Source: CAZWDO01 sp964632485 [NCBI: uncultured bacterium] | GTDB lineage: Bacteria; JAGOEH01 | NCBI GenBank assembly: GCA_964632485.1 | Contig: CAZWDO010000004.1 | Span: 70,081-134,080, forward strand | Direction of reading: 5' to 3' | Length of the DNA: 64,000 nt | Part shown: positions 8,398 through 18,217 of the stretch, piece after piece | How positions within the stretch are numbered: the stretch's first letter is position 1 | How the letters are laid out: every line of letters starts with the position of its first letter | The notes under the pieces: generated by a model | Told to the model about the DNA's origin: nothing | Database searches by the model: none | What the model saw: only the letters and a program-made list of their open reading frames with translations | Position numbers and translations under genes: made by a program

Positions 8398-10638
8398 TTA
8401 TCGCTTAATCTCTCTTTTTTCAAACTGTTCGATCGTATCGCCAACTTTGATATCATTGAAACCCTCAATTTTCAAACCACATTCATAACCCGTGCCAACT
8501 TCTCTAACGTCTTCTTTGAAGCGTTTTAAAGAGCCTAATCCCCCCTGATGGATAACAATTCCATCCCGGATGATGCGGATTTTATTGTTTCGTTTAATAC
8601 TCCCCGTTCGAACATAACAACCGGCAACCGTACCGACTTTAGGAATGTGAAAAGAATCACGAACTTCCATCTCGCCAACAATGACCTCTTCGAATATGGG
8701 GGACAACATACCTTTCAGACTGGCTTCCACATCGTTAATCACATCATAGATAATTTCATAGCTGCGGATGCTCACATTTTCCTTCGTAGCCATATCCTTG
8801 ATAGAAGCCGTGGGACGGACATAAAAACCAATAATAATTGCGTCCGATGCAGCCGCCAGCATAATATCGGCTTCGTTGATCCCGCCAATTCCCTGGTGGA
8901 CAATGTTAATCTTGACTTCACTGTTAGACAATTTCTGCAATGAATCAGCAATAGCCTCAATTGAACCATTTGTATCAGCTTTGATTAAAAGGTTAAGTTC
9001 TTTCATCTCACCGGTTTTAATCTTTTCATACAAATTTTCCAAAGTCAGTTTATTTTTCATTCGGAAATCACGTTCCCGTTTAAGCTGCATACGTTTATTA
9101 GCGATCTGACGGGCGATCGCCTCCGATTCGACAACCTGGAACCGATCTCCGGCGCTGGGGATCATATTAAACCCAACGATCTGGACGGGTTGAGAGAGTT
9201 TGCCCTGTGAAATGCGCTTCCCGAGATCGTCATAAATAGCCCGCACACGGCCATAGCCATACCCGCAAACGAAAATATCACCAACTTTCAATTGTCCGTT
9301 TTGAATCAATACCGTTCCGACAGGCCCGCGTCCCTTATCCAGCTTAGCCTCGACAATAACGCCAATGGCCATTCGTTTGGGATTGCCCTTCAGCTCGCGC
9401 AATTCGGCAATCAATAAAATCATTTCCAGTAATTTATCAATATTAGTTCCCTTTTTAGCGCTTATAGGAACTGAGATGATATCGCCACCCCACTCCTCAA
9501 TCACTAAACCATGATCTACTAATTGCTGTTTAACACGATCCGGATTAGCGCCCGGCAAGTCGATTTTATTGATAGCAACGATGACCGGCACATTGGCGGC
9601 TCGGGCATGATTAATTGCCTCTTCGGTCTGCGGTTTGATCCCATCTTCCGCCGCAACGATCAAAATAACAATATCCGTAATTTGAGCGCCGCGAGCCCGC
9701 ATCGCCGTAAAGGCTTCATGTCCCGGCGTATCGATAAATGTAATCCGTTTCCCCAAATATTCCGCCTGATAGGCTCCGATATGCTGAGTGATTCCACCCG
9801 ATTCAGTGGCTGTAATATTACTTTTCCGAATAAAATCCAGCAACGTCGTTTTTCCATGATCCACATGGCCCATGATTGTAACAACTGGGGGACGTTCTTC
9901 ATAATTAATGGGATCAGAATCATCGTCATCAAATTCCTCGAGCTCTTTTTCATGCTGCTGTTCCACATCAAACCCGAATTCTGCCGCTAAAACCGTAATT
10001 AGATCCATTTCTAAACGTTGGTTGATTGTGACCATCATTCCCAACTCCAGCGCCTTGCTGATTAACAGCGACGAATCAACTTTCATCAGCTTAGCTAATT
10101 CCCCGGAAGAGATAAACTCAGGAACTTGAACAACCTTGTTTTCATCTTCCAGCTCAAGGGTATCATCAGCCATTTTTTTATATTTTTTAATTTTTTTACC
10201 TTGTGTCATTTTGGCCAGCGTCTTTTTGACACTATCCTTGATTTCCTGCTCATCTCCACCCTGTTCCCGGCGGACAGGGTGAACAACCCGCCCTTTCTCA
10301 AAGCGCTTGGGCTTTTTGAACTTATCTACTTTTTCAACTTTCTCCAAACGTACGATTTTCTCTTCGATTATTTCTTCTTCATCAATCACAACCTCACCGA
10401 TTACAACTGGTTCTTCAACCGCCGCTTCTGGAGTAGGATGTTGAAAATGCTTTTTCTTTTCATAATTCTTCTTCGCCTGATTGACTTCCTGGTCAAAACG
10501 CTGCTTTATTAAAGGAAGAACTTCATCAGGAACAACACTCATATGAGTCTTGGCATCAACATTCATTTGGTGCAAAAGATCGATCAGAGCTTTACTCGAT
10601 ATGTTAAACTCTTTGGCTATCTGGTATATCCGTTTCAC
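8398..10638 (-). CDS. infB: Translation initiation factor IF-2
   Basis: IF-2 is the GTPase that brings initiator tRNA to the ribosome and promotes subunit joining. The N-terminal helix-turn domain (VKRIYQIAKEFNISSKALIDLL) is followed by a charged linker rich in Glu and Lys (about 45-165). A second IF2-N domain and then the G domain follow. G-domain motifs are GHVDHGKTTLL (G1), GGITQHIGAY (G2), DTPGHEAF (G3), NKID (G4) and SAKKG (G5), then domains II-IV. An upstream TTG at 10656 keeps the frame open. The GTG at 10638 has AGGAG upstream and matches the family N-terminus, so I use it (746 residues). Confidence 0.98.
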   Translation of the reverse strand: MKRIYQIAKEFNISSKALIDLLHQMNVDAKTHMSVVPDEVLPLIKQRFDQEVNQAKKNYEKKKHFQHPTPEAAVEEPVVIGEVVIDEEEIIEEKIVRLEKVEKVDKFKKPKRFEKGRVVHPVRREQGGDEQEIKDSVKKTLAKMTQGKKIKKYKKMADDTLELEDENKVVQVPEFISSGELAKLMKVDSSLLISKALELGMMVTINQRLEMDLITVLAAEFGFDVEQQHEKELEEFDDDDSDPINYEERPPVVTIMGHVDHGKTTLLDFIRKSNITATESGGITQHIGAYQAEYLGKRITFIDTPGHEAFTAMRARGAQITDIVILIVAAEDGIKPQTEEAINHARAANVPVIVAINKIDLPGANPDRVKQQLVDHGLVIEEWGGDIISVPISAKKGTNIDKLLEMILLIAELRELKGNPKRMAIGVIVEAKLDKGRGPVGTVLIQNGQLKVGDIFVCGYGYGRVRAIYDDLGKRISQGKLSQPVQIVGFNMIPSAGDRFQVVESEAIARQIANKRMQLKRERDFRMKNKLTLENLYEKIKTGEMKELNLLIKADTNGSIEAIADSLQKLSNSEVKINIVHQGIGGINEADIMLAAASDAIIIGFYVRPTASIKDMATKENVSIRSYEIIYDVINDVEASLKGMLSPIFEEVIVGEMEVRDSFHIPKVGTVAGCYVRTGSIKRNNKIRIIRDGIVIHQGGLGSLKRFKEDVREVGTGYECGLKIEGFNDIKVGDTIEQFEKREIKR

Positions 10639-10652
10639 TGCTGAATTTCTCC

Positions 10653-11918
10653 TCAATTATGGCTTTTTGATCTCTTTTTTTCTCGCATCGTTTTAGCGGT
10701 ATCCAATAGGTTTTCTACGGTTTTTTCTCCCAATCCGGGAATTGCCAATAAAGTTGCTTTATCGGCATCTAGCAGATCATCTGCCGTTTCAATTCCGGAG
10801 CTTATCAGTTTTTTAAAAATTTCACTCTCGAAACCCGGCAACTCATGGATTTCAATATTTGCATGGGTTTCAGCCAGTTTTTGCTTGTTAAACTCTGATT
10901 CCCGAATGATATCAACTGCCATACCGATTAATTGGGAAGCCAATTTTAAATTGACTTTCCCCTTTCCAAGGGTAATTGAAATCTGGTCATCAGGCATAAT
11001 GGCCCTGACCCGGTTGTTGGGCCGGTCAATCAGCACATCCTTGGGCTTGCCGGGGGTTAAGGCTCGCATTGCCATAACAGTTGTGTCATTCGACCAGAGA
11101 ATAATATCCATCCGTTCATGGTTAAGTTGCTCCATTATCGTTTGAATTCGCATTCCTTTCAGCCCCACACAGGCTCCTACGGGATCTACTCTATCATTTT
11201 CACTATAAACGGCAATTTTGGATTTTACGCCAGCTTCACGGACAACTTTTTTAATTTTTACAACACCTTCGTAGATTTCAGGGATTTCAACTTCTAACAA
11301 GGCTTTTAAAAACTGGGCGGATGCGCGGGAAGCCATCAACATGGAACCATAGGTTCCTCGATGGATATGGTCTAAAACAAAACGTATTGTCTTACCCATC
11401 TGGTAATTCTCACCGATGATCTGTTCCTTCGTAGGTAGGTTGAATTCGGCTCTTCCAGCGGAAATTAATACATAATTGGATTCCACTTTTTGAATAGTTC
11501 CCGTAAAGAGCTCTCCAATACGGGCCGCATATTCATCAGCAATACTTTCCTTCTCGACTTCGCGTACTTTGTTCAGGAGCGCTTGTTTAGCCGTCAATGC
11601 CGCATTGCGGCCCAGTTCGCTAAAAGGCAACTCGTCCTCAATAATATCGCCTACCGCCACGTCTGATTTAAGCTTACGAGCATCGGGAAGTGTTATTTCC
11701 GCTCCTTCTCTTACCAAAAAATTAACGACTTTTTTTAAAATAAAAATCCGGATTTCTCCCGTTTCGTGATTAGCGTCCAGACGAATATCATCAACATCTA
11801 TGTATTTCTTGCGGATCGCCATAAGGATTACTTCTTTGAATCCTTTCAATACAAGCTCAAACTTAACATTCTTCTCCTTGGCGATTTCCGTCAGAATACT
11901 CAGTAGGGGCAGGCTCAT
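10653..11918 (-). CDS. nusA: Transcription termination/antitermination factor NusA
   Basis: NusA binds RNA polymerase and the nascent RNA, controlling pausing, termination and antitermination. The 421-residue protein has the N-terminal polymerase-binding domain (residues 1-125). An S1 domain follows (FTGTIQKVESNYVLISAGRAEFNLP), then two KH domains including GACVGLKGMRIQTIMEQL. A C-terminal helix-hairpin-helix segment is present (LLAIPGLGEKTVENLLDTA). The ATG has AAGGAG and overlaps the rimP stop by 4 bases. Confidence 0.97.
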   Translation of the reverse strand: MSLPLLSILTEIAKEKNVKFELVLKGFKEVILMAIRKKYIDVDDIRLDANHETGEIRIFILKKVVNFLVREGAEITLPDARKLKSDVAVGDIIEDELPFSELGRNAALTAKQALLNKVREVEKESIADEYAARIGELFTGTIQKVESNYVLISAGRAEFNLPTKEQIIGENYQMGKTIRFVLDHIHRGTYGSMLMASRASAQFLKALLEVEIPEIYEGVVKIKKVVREAGVKSKIAVYSENDRVDPVGACVGLKGMRIQTIMEQLNHERMDIILWSNDTTVMAMRALTPGKPKDVLIDRPNNRVRAIMPDDQISITLGKGKVNLKLASQLIGMAVDIIRESEFNKQKLAETHANIEIHELPGFESEIFKKLISSGIETADDLLDADKATLLAIPGLGEKTVENLLDTAKTMREKKRSKSHN

Positions 11919-12385
11919 GATTGTCTCCTTTTTACTTGCGGAATAACAGTTGCTTTTCTGATTTGGGCATAGGGTAGCGTCAGTATCTTTTTTTTCCCCG
12001 CATCAATGACGATCTGCTCAGCATCTACCGAAATCAATTCACCTTCTATATGATGGCTCTTTGTTCCGTCATCATACATTATCTTGAGAATTCGATTCAA
12101 GTTGTGACGGAATTCCCGTTCATTGCATAGTGGCCGGTCCAATCCGGGCGAGCTGACTTCCAATATGTACGGCCCCTCAATCAAATTCTCGGTAAAAATC
12201 CAATCATTCACCTGTCGACTTACAGTTTCACAGTCCTGAAGAGTCACTCCACTTTCGGAATCTAAAAAAATACGGATTAAAAATCTCTTTTTTAAAGGGA
12301 CCAGATCCAGCTTGTAAAGCTCAAATCCTTGTCGTTTCAATAATGGCTCTAATTGACCGCGAAATTGATCGTAAAAAAAATCCAT
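11915..12385 (-). CDS. rimP: Ribosome maturation factor RimP
   Basis: RimP assists 30S subunit assembly. The 156-residue length is typical. Family features are the N-terminal YDQFRGQLEPLLKRQGFELYKLDL, the LRxFLDSESGVTLQDCETVSRQV-like stretch (IRIFLDSESGVTLQDCE), and YILEVSSPGLDRPL with the conserved SPGLDRPL. A C-terminal SH3-like part follows. It lies between the STAS gene and nusA, in the classic rimP-nusA-infB order. Confidence 0.97.
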   Translation of the reverse strand: MDFFYDQFRGQLEPLLKRQGFELYKLDLVPLKKRFLIRIFLDSESGVTLQDCETVSRQVNDWIFTENLIEGPYILEVSSPGLDRPLCNEREFRHNLNRILKIMYDDGTKSHHIEGELISVDAEQIVIDAGKKKILTLPYAQIRKATVIPQVKRRQS

Positions 12386-12418
12386 GATTCGTTTTTTATC
12401 CTATAATATCGGTTAAGG

Positions 12419-12763
12419 TTATGCTTTCTTCAGCGCTTCCAGCGCGAGTTCCGTATGATCATATATATCAAAGAAATCGTTCAGACGAGTTAATTTGAAC
12501 AATTCTTCAATATTCTCATTGATACCCGTTAGTTTAAGTCCCCCATTGCGTTTCTTCAACATAGTCAAAAGAGAAACCAGGGTTCCAAGTCCCGAGCTAT
12601 CAATGAAACCCACATGCTCCAAATCAATAATATAATTCCCAATATGTTCTTCATCCATGTATTTCTGAATATAATTTTTTAAATCTTTCGTATTCTCGAA
12701 ATTTATATCTTCATGTACTGTAACTACTAATACATCATTCATCCGTTCAGATGTTATAATCAT
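12419..12763 (-). CDS. STAS-domain anti-sigma-factor antagonist
   Basis: A 114-residue single STAS domain of the SpoIIAA/RsbV type. These proteins bind and release an anti-sigma factor or kinase, and are switched by phosphorylation of a Ser in the loop seen here as FIDSSGLGTL (residues 53-62). Other features are the DINFENTKDLKNYI strand-helix and LTGINENIEELFKLTRLNDFF. No kinase (RsbW/SpoIIAB) or phosphatase gene is nearby. It is the first gene after the strong promoter at 12857-12885 and precedes rimP by 33 bases, so it may be co-transcribed with the translation operon. Partner and target are unknown. Confidence 0.9.
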   Translation of the reverse strand: MIITSERMNDVLVVTVHEDINFENTKDLKNYIQKYMDEEHIGNYIIDLEHVGFIDSSGLGTLVSLLTMLKKRNGGLKLTGINENIEELFKLTRLNDFFDIYDHTELALEALKKA

Positions 12764-12856
12764 AGTGGCTCCCTTCTGAATGGCAAATACATTAAATACC
12801 TTACGCTTGATGGATAAGAAAAAATACGCGTCGCCGCTTTTTAATTATTTTAGTAT

Positions 12857-12885
12857 AATATATATTATAAAATCCGTTTTGTCAA
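12857..12885 (-). promoter_or_regulatory. Sigma70-type promoter of the STAS-rimP-nusA-infB...pnp operon
   Basis: On the minus strand TTGACA (12880-12885) and TATATT (12857-12862) are separated by 17 bases. Transcription would begin near 12850, leaving a leader of about 87 bases before the STAS ATG. All downstream genes to 2196 lie on the same strand with short gaps or overlaps. Confidence 0.75.
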
Positions 12886-12911
12886 GCCAAAAAAATAATT
12901 ATTAGCTAAAC

Positions 12912-15056
12912 TTATATTCGTTTCACAAGATAGACCCCTTTTAGCTTCTTTAAACGCAACATAATTCGCGAAAGATGGCTCAGATTGCGAATTTGAATCG
13001 CAATTCCGATATTCATAACAAAGTCTTCTTCTTTCATTTTTAGTTGTAAAACTTTTGACTCCTGGTCAATGATCACGTGGGAAACGTCGCTGAGGACTGC
13101 AGGATTGCTTTTTGCCTGTATTTGCAGATGGGCTAAAAACTGTTCTTCTCCGGAAATGTCCCAATAAACCTTGACCAGACGGTCATTATCCTCATAATAG
13201 CGGAGGATGCCGCGGCAATCACTTTTATGAATTATTATTCCCTTCCCTCGACTGATAAAACCAACAATATCATCACCGGGAATTGGTTGACAACATTTCG
13301 CAAATGTGTACATCAGATTGGAAATCGCATCGAGGCGAATCCCTTTTGTTTGGCCTTTGGCAAAATTTATTAGCTTTTGGAGGGTTGTTTCGGTTTTAGG
13401 CGTCTGATCCTTCGGATAAAGACGCGACATAATTGCCGTTACTGATAAATCGGCATTGCCAATCGCCGCATACCCCAGTTGGATTTCATTATATCCCAAT
13501 TGGGAAAATACCTCTTTCATGGTTTCCTCATTAGGGGGTTGCAAGCGATTTTTGCGAATATATTGTTCAAAAATTGATCGCCCAACTTCTGCGGCCTGGA
13601 TTAAACCTTCTTTTTTGAACCAGTTCTTCACCCGGCTTTTAGCCTTGGCCGTTTTTACATAATCCAGCCAATCACGACTTGGTGTTTTGTGGGGAGAAGT
13701 GATGATCTCAACCCTGTCAAAGTTGTCCAGTTCAGTATTCAGAGGGACAATGCGATTATTGACCTTGGCGCTAATACAATGGAGACCAACATCCGTATGA
13801 ATGGCAAACGCGAAATCCAGCACTGTGGCGCCACGAATAAAATCAAAGGGTTCTTCCTTCGGTGTAAAAACATAAATTTTCTGCTCAAAGGCCTCCTCTT
13901 TCAAACTATTGATGAACTCATCCTTATCCATCTGGTCCCAATCCAGTATCATCCGACTCATTTCGACCCGCTTTACCTCTGATTCAGAAATTTTCTTCTT
14001 GCCTTCTTTATAAATCCAATGCGCGGCAATCCCGATTTCAGCGAATACATGCATATCCCGAGTTCGAATCTGAAATTCAATAATCTTCCCTTCCTGAATC
14101 ATCACTGTCGTATGTATCGATTGATAAAAATTCTTTTTCGGATTTGCAATGTAATCCTTAAATCGGTCATCAATCGGTTTGAATAAATTATGGATCAAAC
14201 CCAGCGCAAAATAACACTCTTCTTTCGTTTTTGTAATGATGCGGATAGCAAGCAGATCAAATATTCGGTGGAGCGTGATTTCTTTGCTTTTTATTTTTCG
14301 GAATATACTGTATAGATGCTTCGGGCGGCTGCTCAATTCTGCGAAGATCCCATGCGTTTCAAGCTCTCCCAATACTTTATTGATCACGTTGTTTAAAATT
14401 TTTTCCTGTTCAACCCGTGTTGTGCTCAACTGTTGGCTTAATTTGAGATACTCATTATGGTCAAGATATTTAAAAGACAAATCCTCCAGTTCCCATTTAA
14501 TTTTCCCAATGCCATAGCGATGGGCCAAAGGAGCATATATATCCAGAGTCTCTTGCGCAATCCGCAACTGTCGTTCCAATGATAAATGTTCCAACGTACG
14601 CATATTATGCAAACGGTCCGCGCATTTGATCAACAACACCCGCGGGTCCCTACCCATTGCCGAAAAAAGATTGCGGTAGGTTTCCATCATGCTTTCCCGA
14701 ACCCCGCCTTTGTACTGGATATTCTGAAACTTAGTAACTCCTTCAATCAAAAACCGTATTTTTTCACCAAAATGCTCTTCGATCAATTCATTGTCAACTT
14801 GAGTGTCTTCAAGTATATCATGCAATAAACCAGCGGCGATCGTATCGGTATCGGGAATAATCTCACTCAGAATTAAAGCCGTTTCAAAACAGTGAATAAA
14901 ATAGGGTTCCCCAGATTTCCGGAATTGCTCGGCATGCGCGACTTCACTAAATTTAAATGCATAGCTAATAATATCCAGGTCCAAAAAACCACTGGGGTTG
15001 CTCAACCGGGAAAGAAAGGTTCGCAAAGAATAGGTTTCGTTAAATTCCGCGTTCAT
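12912..15056 (-). CDS. rel: Bifunctional (p)ppGpp synthetase/hydrolase, Rel/SpoT family
   Basis: Makes and degrades the alarmone (p)ppGpp in the stringent response. The 714-residue layout is complete. The HD hydrolase (about 30-190) has AAGLLHDILEDT and the KCADRLHNMRTL motif. The synthetase (about 235-360) has RIFDLLAIRIIT, RFKDYIANPKKNFYQSIHTTV and EFQIRTRDMH. A TGS domain follows (IYVFTPKEEP; VLDFAFAIHTDVG), then a zinc-finger-like part (FAKCCQPIPGDDIVGFISRG) and a C-terminal ACT domain. Both active sites look intact, suggesting one dual-function enzyme. It stands alone between recX and the STAS operon. Confidence 0.97.
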   Translation of the reverse strand: MNAEFNETYSLRTFLSRLSNPSGFLDLDIISYAFKFSEVAHAEQFRKSGEPYFIHCFETALILSEIIPDTDTIAAGLLHDILEDTQVDNELIEEHFGEKIRFLIEGVTKFQNIQYKGGVRESMMETYRNLFSAMGRDPRVLLIKCADRLHNMRTLEHLSLERQLRIAQETLDIYAPLAHRYGIGKIKWELEDLSFKYLDHNEYLKLSQQLSTTRVEQEKILNNVINKVLGELETHGIFAELSSRPKHLYSIFRKIKSKEITLHRIFDLLAIRIITKTKEECYFALGLIHNLFKPIDDRFKDYIANPKKNFYQSIHTTVMIQEGKIIEFQIRTRDMHVFAEIGIAAHWIYKEGKKKISESEVKRVEMSRMILDWDQMDKDEFINSLKEEAFEQKIYVFTPKEEPFDFIRGATVLDFAFAIHTDVGLHCISAKVNNRIVPLNTELDNFDRVEIITSPHKTPSRDWLDYVKTAKAKSRVKNWFKKEGLIQAAEVGRSIFEQYIRKNRLQPPNEETMKEVFSQLGYNEIQLGYAAIGNADLSVTAIMSRLYPKDQTPKTETTLQKLINFAKGQTKGIRLDAISNLMYTFAKCCQPIPGDDIVGFISRGKGIIIHKSDCRGILRYYEDNDRLVKVYWDISGEEQFLAHLQIQAKSNPAVLSDVSHVIIDQESKVLQLKMKEEDFVMNIGIAIQIRNLSHLSRIMLRLKKLKGVYLVKRI

Positions 15057-15179
15057 TGATCACCCGCGTTTTGTGAAATTATAGTTCTGATAAAATCTCA
15101 TGATGCCATTCCATTGCTGTTCAAATAAATTAAACTGTTTCGCGCTGATTAGGTCCATCCGGCAATTAGATCCTGGCCG

Positions 15180-15211
15180 ATCCGACTGAGTGTCTTTCTC
15201 TCAGTTCGGAT
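15180..15211. other. Inverted repeat between recX and rel
   Basis: ATCCG-ACTGAG (15180-15190) pairs with CTCAGT-CGGAT (15200-15211) with one bulged base, giving an 11-bp stem and a 9-base loop. No U run follows on either strand, so it is not a clear terminator. It may shape the recX 3' end or the rel leader. Confidence 0.4.
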
Positions 15212-15226
15212 AAATTTCCGAATGCA

Positions 15227-15865
15227 TCAATCCCCACTCAGAAATTCACAAATAAGTTCATGATGAAAACCCTGTTGCTGCAAACTTCGCATCAATTTTA
15301 GACGCTCGTTGGGGGATGCAATCGATTTTTTTTTTCCTTTTTTCTTTAAATACCACACGATCTGATCTTTTTCATCAATCTGCTGAAATACTTGGTCCGT
15401 CAATTGTTGCGCCAGTTCACGTTCGACGCCTCGATGATGAAATAATTGGATCAGTTTAAACGGTCCGATCGGTTTTTCCCGCGCTTTCCAGATTCCCCAT
15501 TCCAGAAGTGATGATTCATGATCCAGGTAGCCCAGCGAATCGATTTTATCGAGTGTGTGTTCCACTACATCATCTGAGAAACAGGCGCGCTTAAGACGTA
15601 TTCTCAATTCTTCCCGGGTATAGCTACGCCGTTCCAAAGAGGCGAAGGCTTTTTTTAAGGCCATCTCAGTAAAGTTTTCTTTTTCGATCTCGGTCCAAAT
15701 TTCTGGGGATATCCATTCTCCGACATGTAGAACCGCGCTGTATTTCAAATAAACCACGGGTAAGAGACGGCGCTCCCGTTCATTGCTAATAATTCTCACC
15801 GAACCGGGGCGAACATCAATCAAATCGATCCGCAACCCACTTTCAATTTCATCATTCATCTTCAA
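15227..15865 (-). CDS. recX: Regulatory protein RecX
   Basis: RecX binds RecA filaments and limits their activity. The 212-residue protein shows the three-helix repeats of the family. The signatures are [21 protein letters not shown] near residue 68, the following [12 protein letters not shown], and the closing [13 protein letters not shown]. It overlaps the end of recA by 14 bases, so the two are coupled. The first about 65 residues form an extra N-terminal part that in related proteins is variable. Confidence 0.93.
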   Translation of the reverse strand: MKMNDEIESGLRIDLIDVRPGSVRIISNERERRLLPVVYLKYSAVLHVGEWISPEIWTEIEKENFTEMALKKAFASLERRSYTREELRIRLKRACFSDDVVEHTLDKIDSLGYLDHESSLLEWGIWKAREKPIGPFKLIQLFHHRGVERELAQQLTDQVFQQIDEKDQIVWYLKKKGKKKSIASPNERLKLMRSLQQQGFHHELICEFLSGD

Positions 15866-16925
15866 TTACGGTATTGTCGCTACTGCCAGTCACTGATCCT
15901 ACCAGCCCGGCTTTTTCTTTTACTTCCAGTTCCAATTTTTTAAAGAGTTCAGAATTGGCCAGAATATAGCGTCGGGCATTTTCCTTACCCTGGCCCAGCC
16001 GTTCCTCTCCATAGGAAAACCAGGTGCCGCTTTTATTGATAATTTTAAGTTCAACACCCAAGTCGATAAGTTCACCGGTTTTTGAAATTCCTTCATTATA
16101 GAGAATATCGAATTCAGCTTGCTTAAATGGCGGGGCTACTTTATTCTTTACAACTTTTGCGACCGTCCGGTTGCCAATGACCTGATCGCCTTCTTTCAAT
16201 GAAGTGATGCGGCGAATTTCAATACGCACCGAGGCATAAAATTTAAGAGCGCGGCCTCCGGTTGTGGTTTCAGGATTACCGAACATAATACCGATTTTTT
16301 CCCGAATCTGGTTTATGAAAACCACGCATGTCTTGGATTTTGAAATACTACCGGTCAGTTTCCGCAGGGCTTGCGACATTAAGCGGGCCTGTAAACCCAC
16401 ATGAGAATCCCCCATATCGCCTTCAATTTCAGCGCGCGGCACTAAAGCCGCTACCGAATCGACCACGACAACATCTACCGCTCCACTGCGAACCAGTGTT
16501 TCAGCAATTTCCAAAGCCTGTTCGCCGGTGTCCGGTTGAGATATCAGTAAATTATCAATATTCACTCCCAGTTTTCTGGCATAACTGGGATCGACGGCAT
16601 GTTCCGCATCAATAATTGCGGCAATGCCCCCCAGTTTCTGCGCTTCCGAGATAATGTGAAAAGCCAGAGTTGTTTTGCCGGATGATTCCGGGCCATAGAT
16701 TTCAATGATCCGGCCCCTGGGGACTCCACCAACCCCCAAAGCCAAATCTAAACGGATTGAACCCGTTGGAATGACATCGATTTGACGATCACAATTTTTA
16801 TCACCCATCAACATAATCGCGCCTTTTCCATGCGCGCGTTCTATCTGTTCCATTGCAATCTGCACCGCTTTTGATTTCTCATTTCCAATGGGTAGATTGA
16901 CAACACTCGGTAAAGATTTTGCCAT
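15852..16925 (-). CDS. recA: Recombinase RecA
   Basis: RecA forms filaments on single-stranded DNA for strand exchange and repair and triggers SOS cleavage. In 357 residues it shows Walker [12 protein letters not shown] (about 75-85) and the [11 protein letters not shown] segment. Walker B is in [20 protein letters not shown], and the L2 loop is [20 protein letters not shown]. The ATG has AAGGAG 6 bases upstream. It is transcribed from the promoter at 17002-17031 together with recX. Confidence 0.99.
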   Translation of the reverse strand: MAKSLPSVVNLPIGNEKSKAVQIAMEQIERAHGKGAIMLMGDKNCDRQIDVIPTGSIRLDLALGVGGVPRGRIIEIYGPESSGKTTLAFHIISEAQKLGGIAAIIDAEHAVDPSYARKLGVNIDNLLISQPDTGEQALEIAETLVRSGAVDVVVVDSVAALVPRAEIEGDMGDSHVGLQARLMSQALRKLTGSISKSKTCVVFINQIREKIGIMFGNPETTTGGRALKFYASVRIEIRRITSLKEGDQVIGNRTVAKVVKNKVAPPFKQAEFDILYNEGISKTGELIDLGVELKIINKSGTWFSYGEERLGQGKENARRYILANSELFKKLELEVKEKAGLVGSVTGSSDNTVIEDE

Positions 16926-17001
16926 ATTATCTCCTTGATTCTAGATTGTTATTCTAATAGGCCAAACCAAATCGCGTTCTCCAGATTAGACCCGTTTTTT
17001 C

Positions 17002-17031
17002 AATATAACAGAAAACCCCGCCGTTTGTCAA
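17002..17031 (-). promoter_or_regulatory. Sigma70-type promoter of recA-recX
   Basis: Minus-strand TTGACA (17026-17031) and TATATT (17002-17007) with 18 bases between. The -35 box overlaps the stop codon region of the preceding exonuclease gene. The leader to the recA ATG is about 70 bases. I could not find a convincing LexA-type palindrome in it. Confidence 0.7.
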
Positions 17032-18206
17032 GATAAAAATTTTATTTTATAAGTTAAACGTTCCATGCGTTCCCTTAATTGTTTTAGTTCATCTCCCGAA
17101 ACTCCTTGAGGTATATGAATTCCCAAATCCGCCGCCATTGTGTTTGTAACATTTTGCTGAACCAGGCATTGGCAACATGCCAACGCCCGGGAATAATCCC
17201 TGAGTTTATGCTCATAAATTTTCGCCAATCCCAACAAAGATTCCTGGGTATTCAATCCTTGCCAAATTGCCGCTGCCTCTCGCCATTGCCCATTTTTCTT
17301 TAAAAACCGGCCATGAAAAACTTTCAATGGGTCATCCACGATCCCCCCATTGCTAATATAACGCTCAATCAAATCTAAACCCAGACGATAAGCATTGCGG
17401 CTGTCCAACACACTCAGCAAATTTTTCAAGTAGGGTAAGGGCACTACGGGCTGATCCACTAAACGCTCCAATAATTGGAAAAGAGCGACCAGGCTGATAA
17501 TGTCCTGCCGGTTATGGGCAATAATTGGTTCAATCCAAAGGCGATCCCGAGAATGAAGATAGCGGAAATAATGCTCACCTATCAATGCGCTTTCAATATC
17601 CCCTTGTCGATGCCACTTCAGCACTTTTCTTTCAACCATACCCAAAGAAAATTCCCCTAGCATCCCCCGCCAAATTCTTCTAACAATATGCAATAAATCA
17701 AAATGAGATTCCGGGGATGGCAAATCGACAATCCGAAAAAAGCGTAACTTATTAGCCAATATGTGCCAATCAAATGATTTTCCATTATAGCTTACCAATT
17801 GACGGCTATCAGAAAAGTACTCAGCAACAGCCTGCAGCATATCTACTAATCCAGATTGTTCATGCAAAAAAAACTGAACAACATGGAAGGAAGTTCCTTT
17901 AAAAAAGCCCAATCCAACCAAAAACGGTAAATTACCAGCCCCGAAACTTAACCCCGTGGTCTCAAGATCAAAAAACAGTAATTTTTCCAGTTCAATATTT
18001 CCATGATTACCCGCTTTTGCCAGTGTACACCAAAGTTTTTTCCACACAAATTCCCGGTATTCAATGACACTTTGCCCGCATTTTAACGGAAGTTCTATCT
18101 GTTCATCAGTTTTTTCATAAAAACTCTGAGCATCACGGATAGGCAACCCGCTTTCTTTTTTTTCTGGTTGCCGATTCAAAGCGCTGAAAAACTCTCCAAT
18201 ATCCAT
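17028..18206 (-). CDS. YprB-like DEDD exonuclease (RNase H-like) with TPR-like tail
   Basis: A 392-residue protein of the ribonuclease-H-like exonuclease family typified by B. subtilis YprB. Catalytic acidic residues are seen in LLFFDLETTGLSFGAGN (about 76-92), VSYNGKSFDWHIL (about 138-150) and the HNRQDIISLVAL block (about 230-241). The C-terminal third (about 255-392) is helical and TPR-like (GLDLIERYISN, LGLAKIYEHKLRDYSRALACC). The substrate is not known; DNA or RNA ends are likely. It lies 11 bases downstream of dinB and immediately before recA, in a DNA-repair neighbourhood. Confidence 0.85.
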   Translation of the reverse strand: MDIGEFFSALNRQPEKKESGLPIRDAQSFYEKTDEQIELPLKCGQSVIEYREFVWKKLWCTLAKAGNHGNIELEKLLFFDLETTGLSFGAGNLPFLVGLGFFKGTSFHVVQFFLHEQSGLVDMLQAVAEYFSDSRQLVSYNGKSFDWHILANKLRFFRIVDLPSPESHFDLLHIVRRIWRGMLGEFSLGMVERKVLKWHRQGDIESALIGEHYFRYLHSRDRLWIEPIIAHNRQDIISLVALFQLLERLVDQPVVPLPYLKNLLSVLDSRNAYRLGLDLIERYISNGGIVDDPLKVFHGRFLKKNGQWREAAAIWQGLNTQESLLGLAKIYEHKLRDYSRALACCQCLVQQNVTNTMAADLGIHIPQGVSGDELKQLRERMERLTYKIKFLS

Positions 18207-18217
18207 TCTACTCCACT

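Noticed and set aside
8548-10512. Long plus-strand open frames inside infB (131, 155 and 128 codons)
   Set aside because: They are antisense shadows of infB; no ribosome-binding sites, no recognisable products.
15180-15211. Terminator after recX
   Set aside because: The stem is good but no U run follows on either strand, so it is only listed as an inverted repeat.
16926-17001. LexA-type SOS box in the recA leader
   Set aside because: I tested the CTAGATTG...ATTCTAATAG stretch; it is not a good palindrome.
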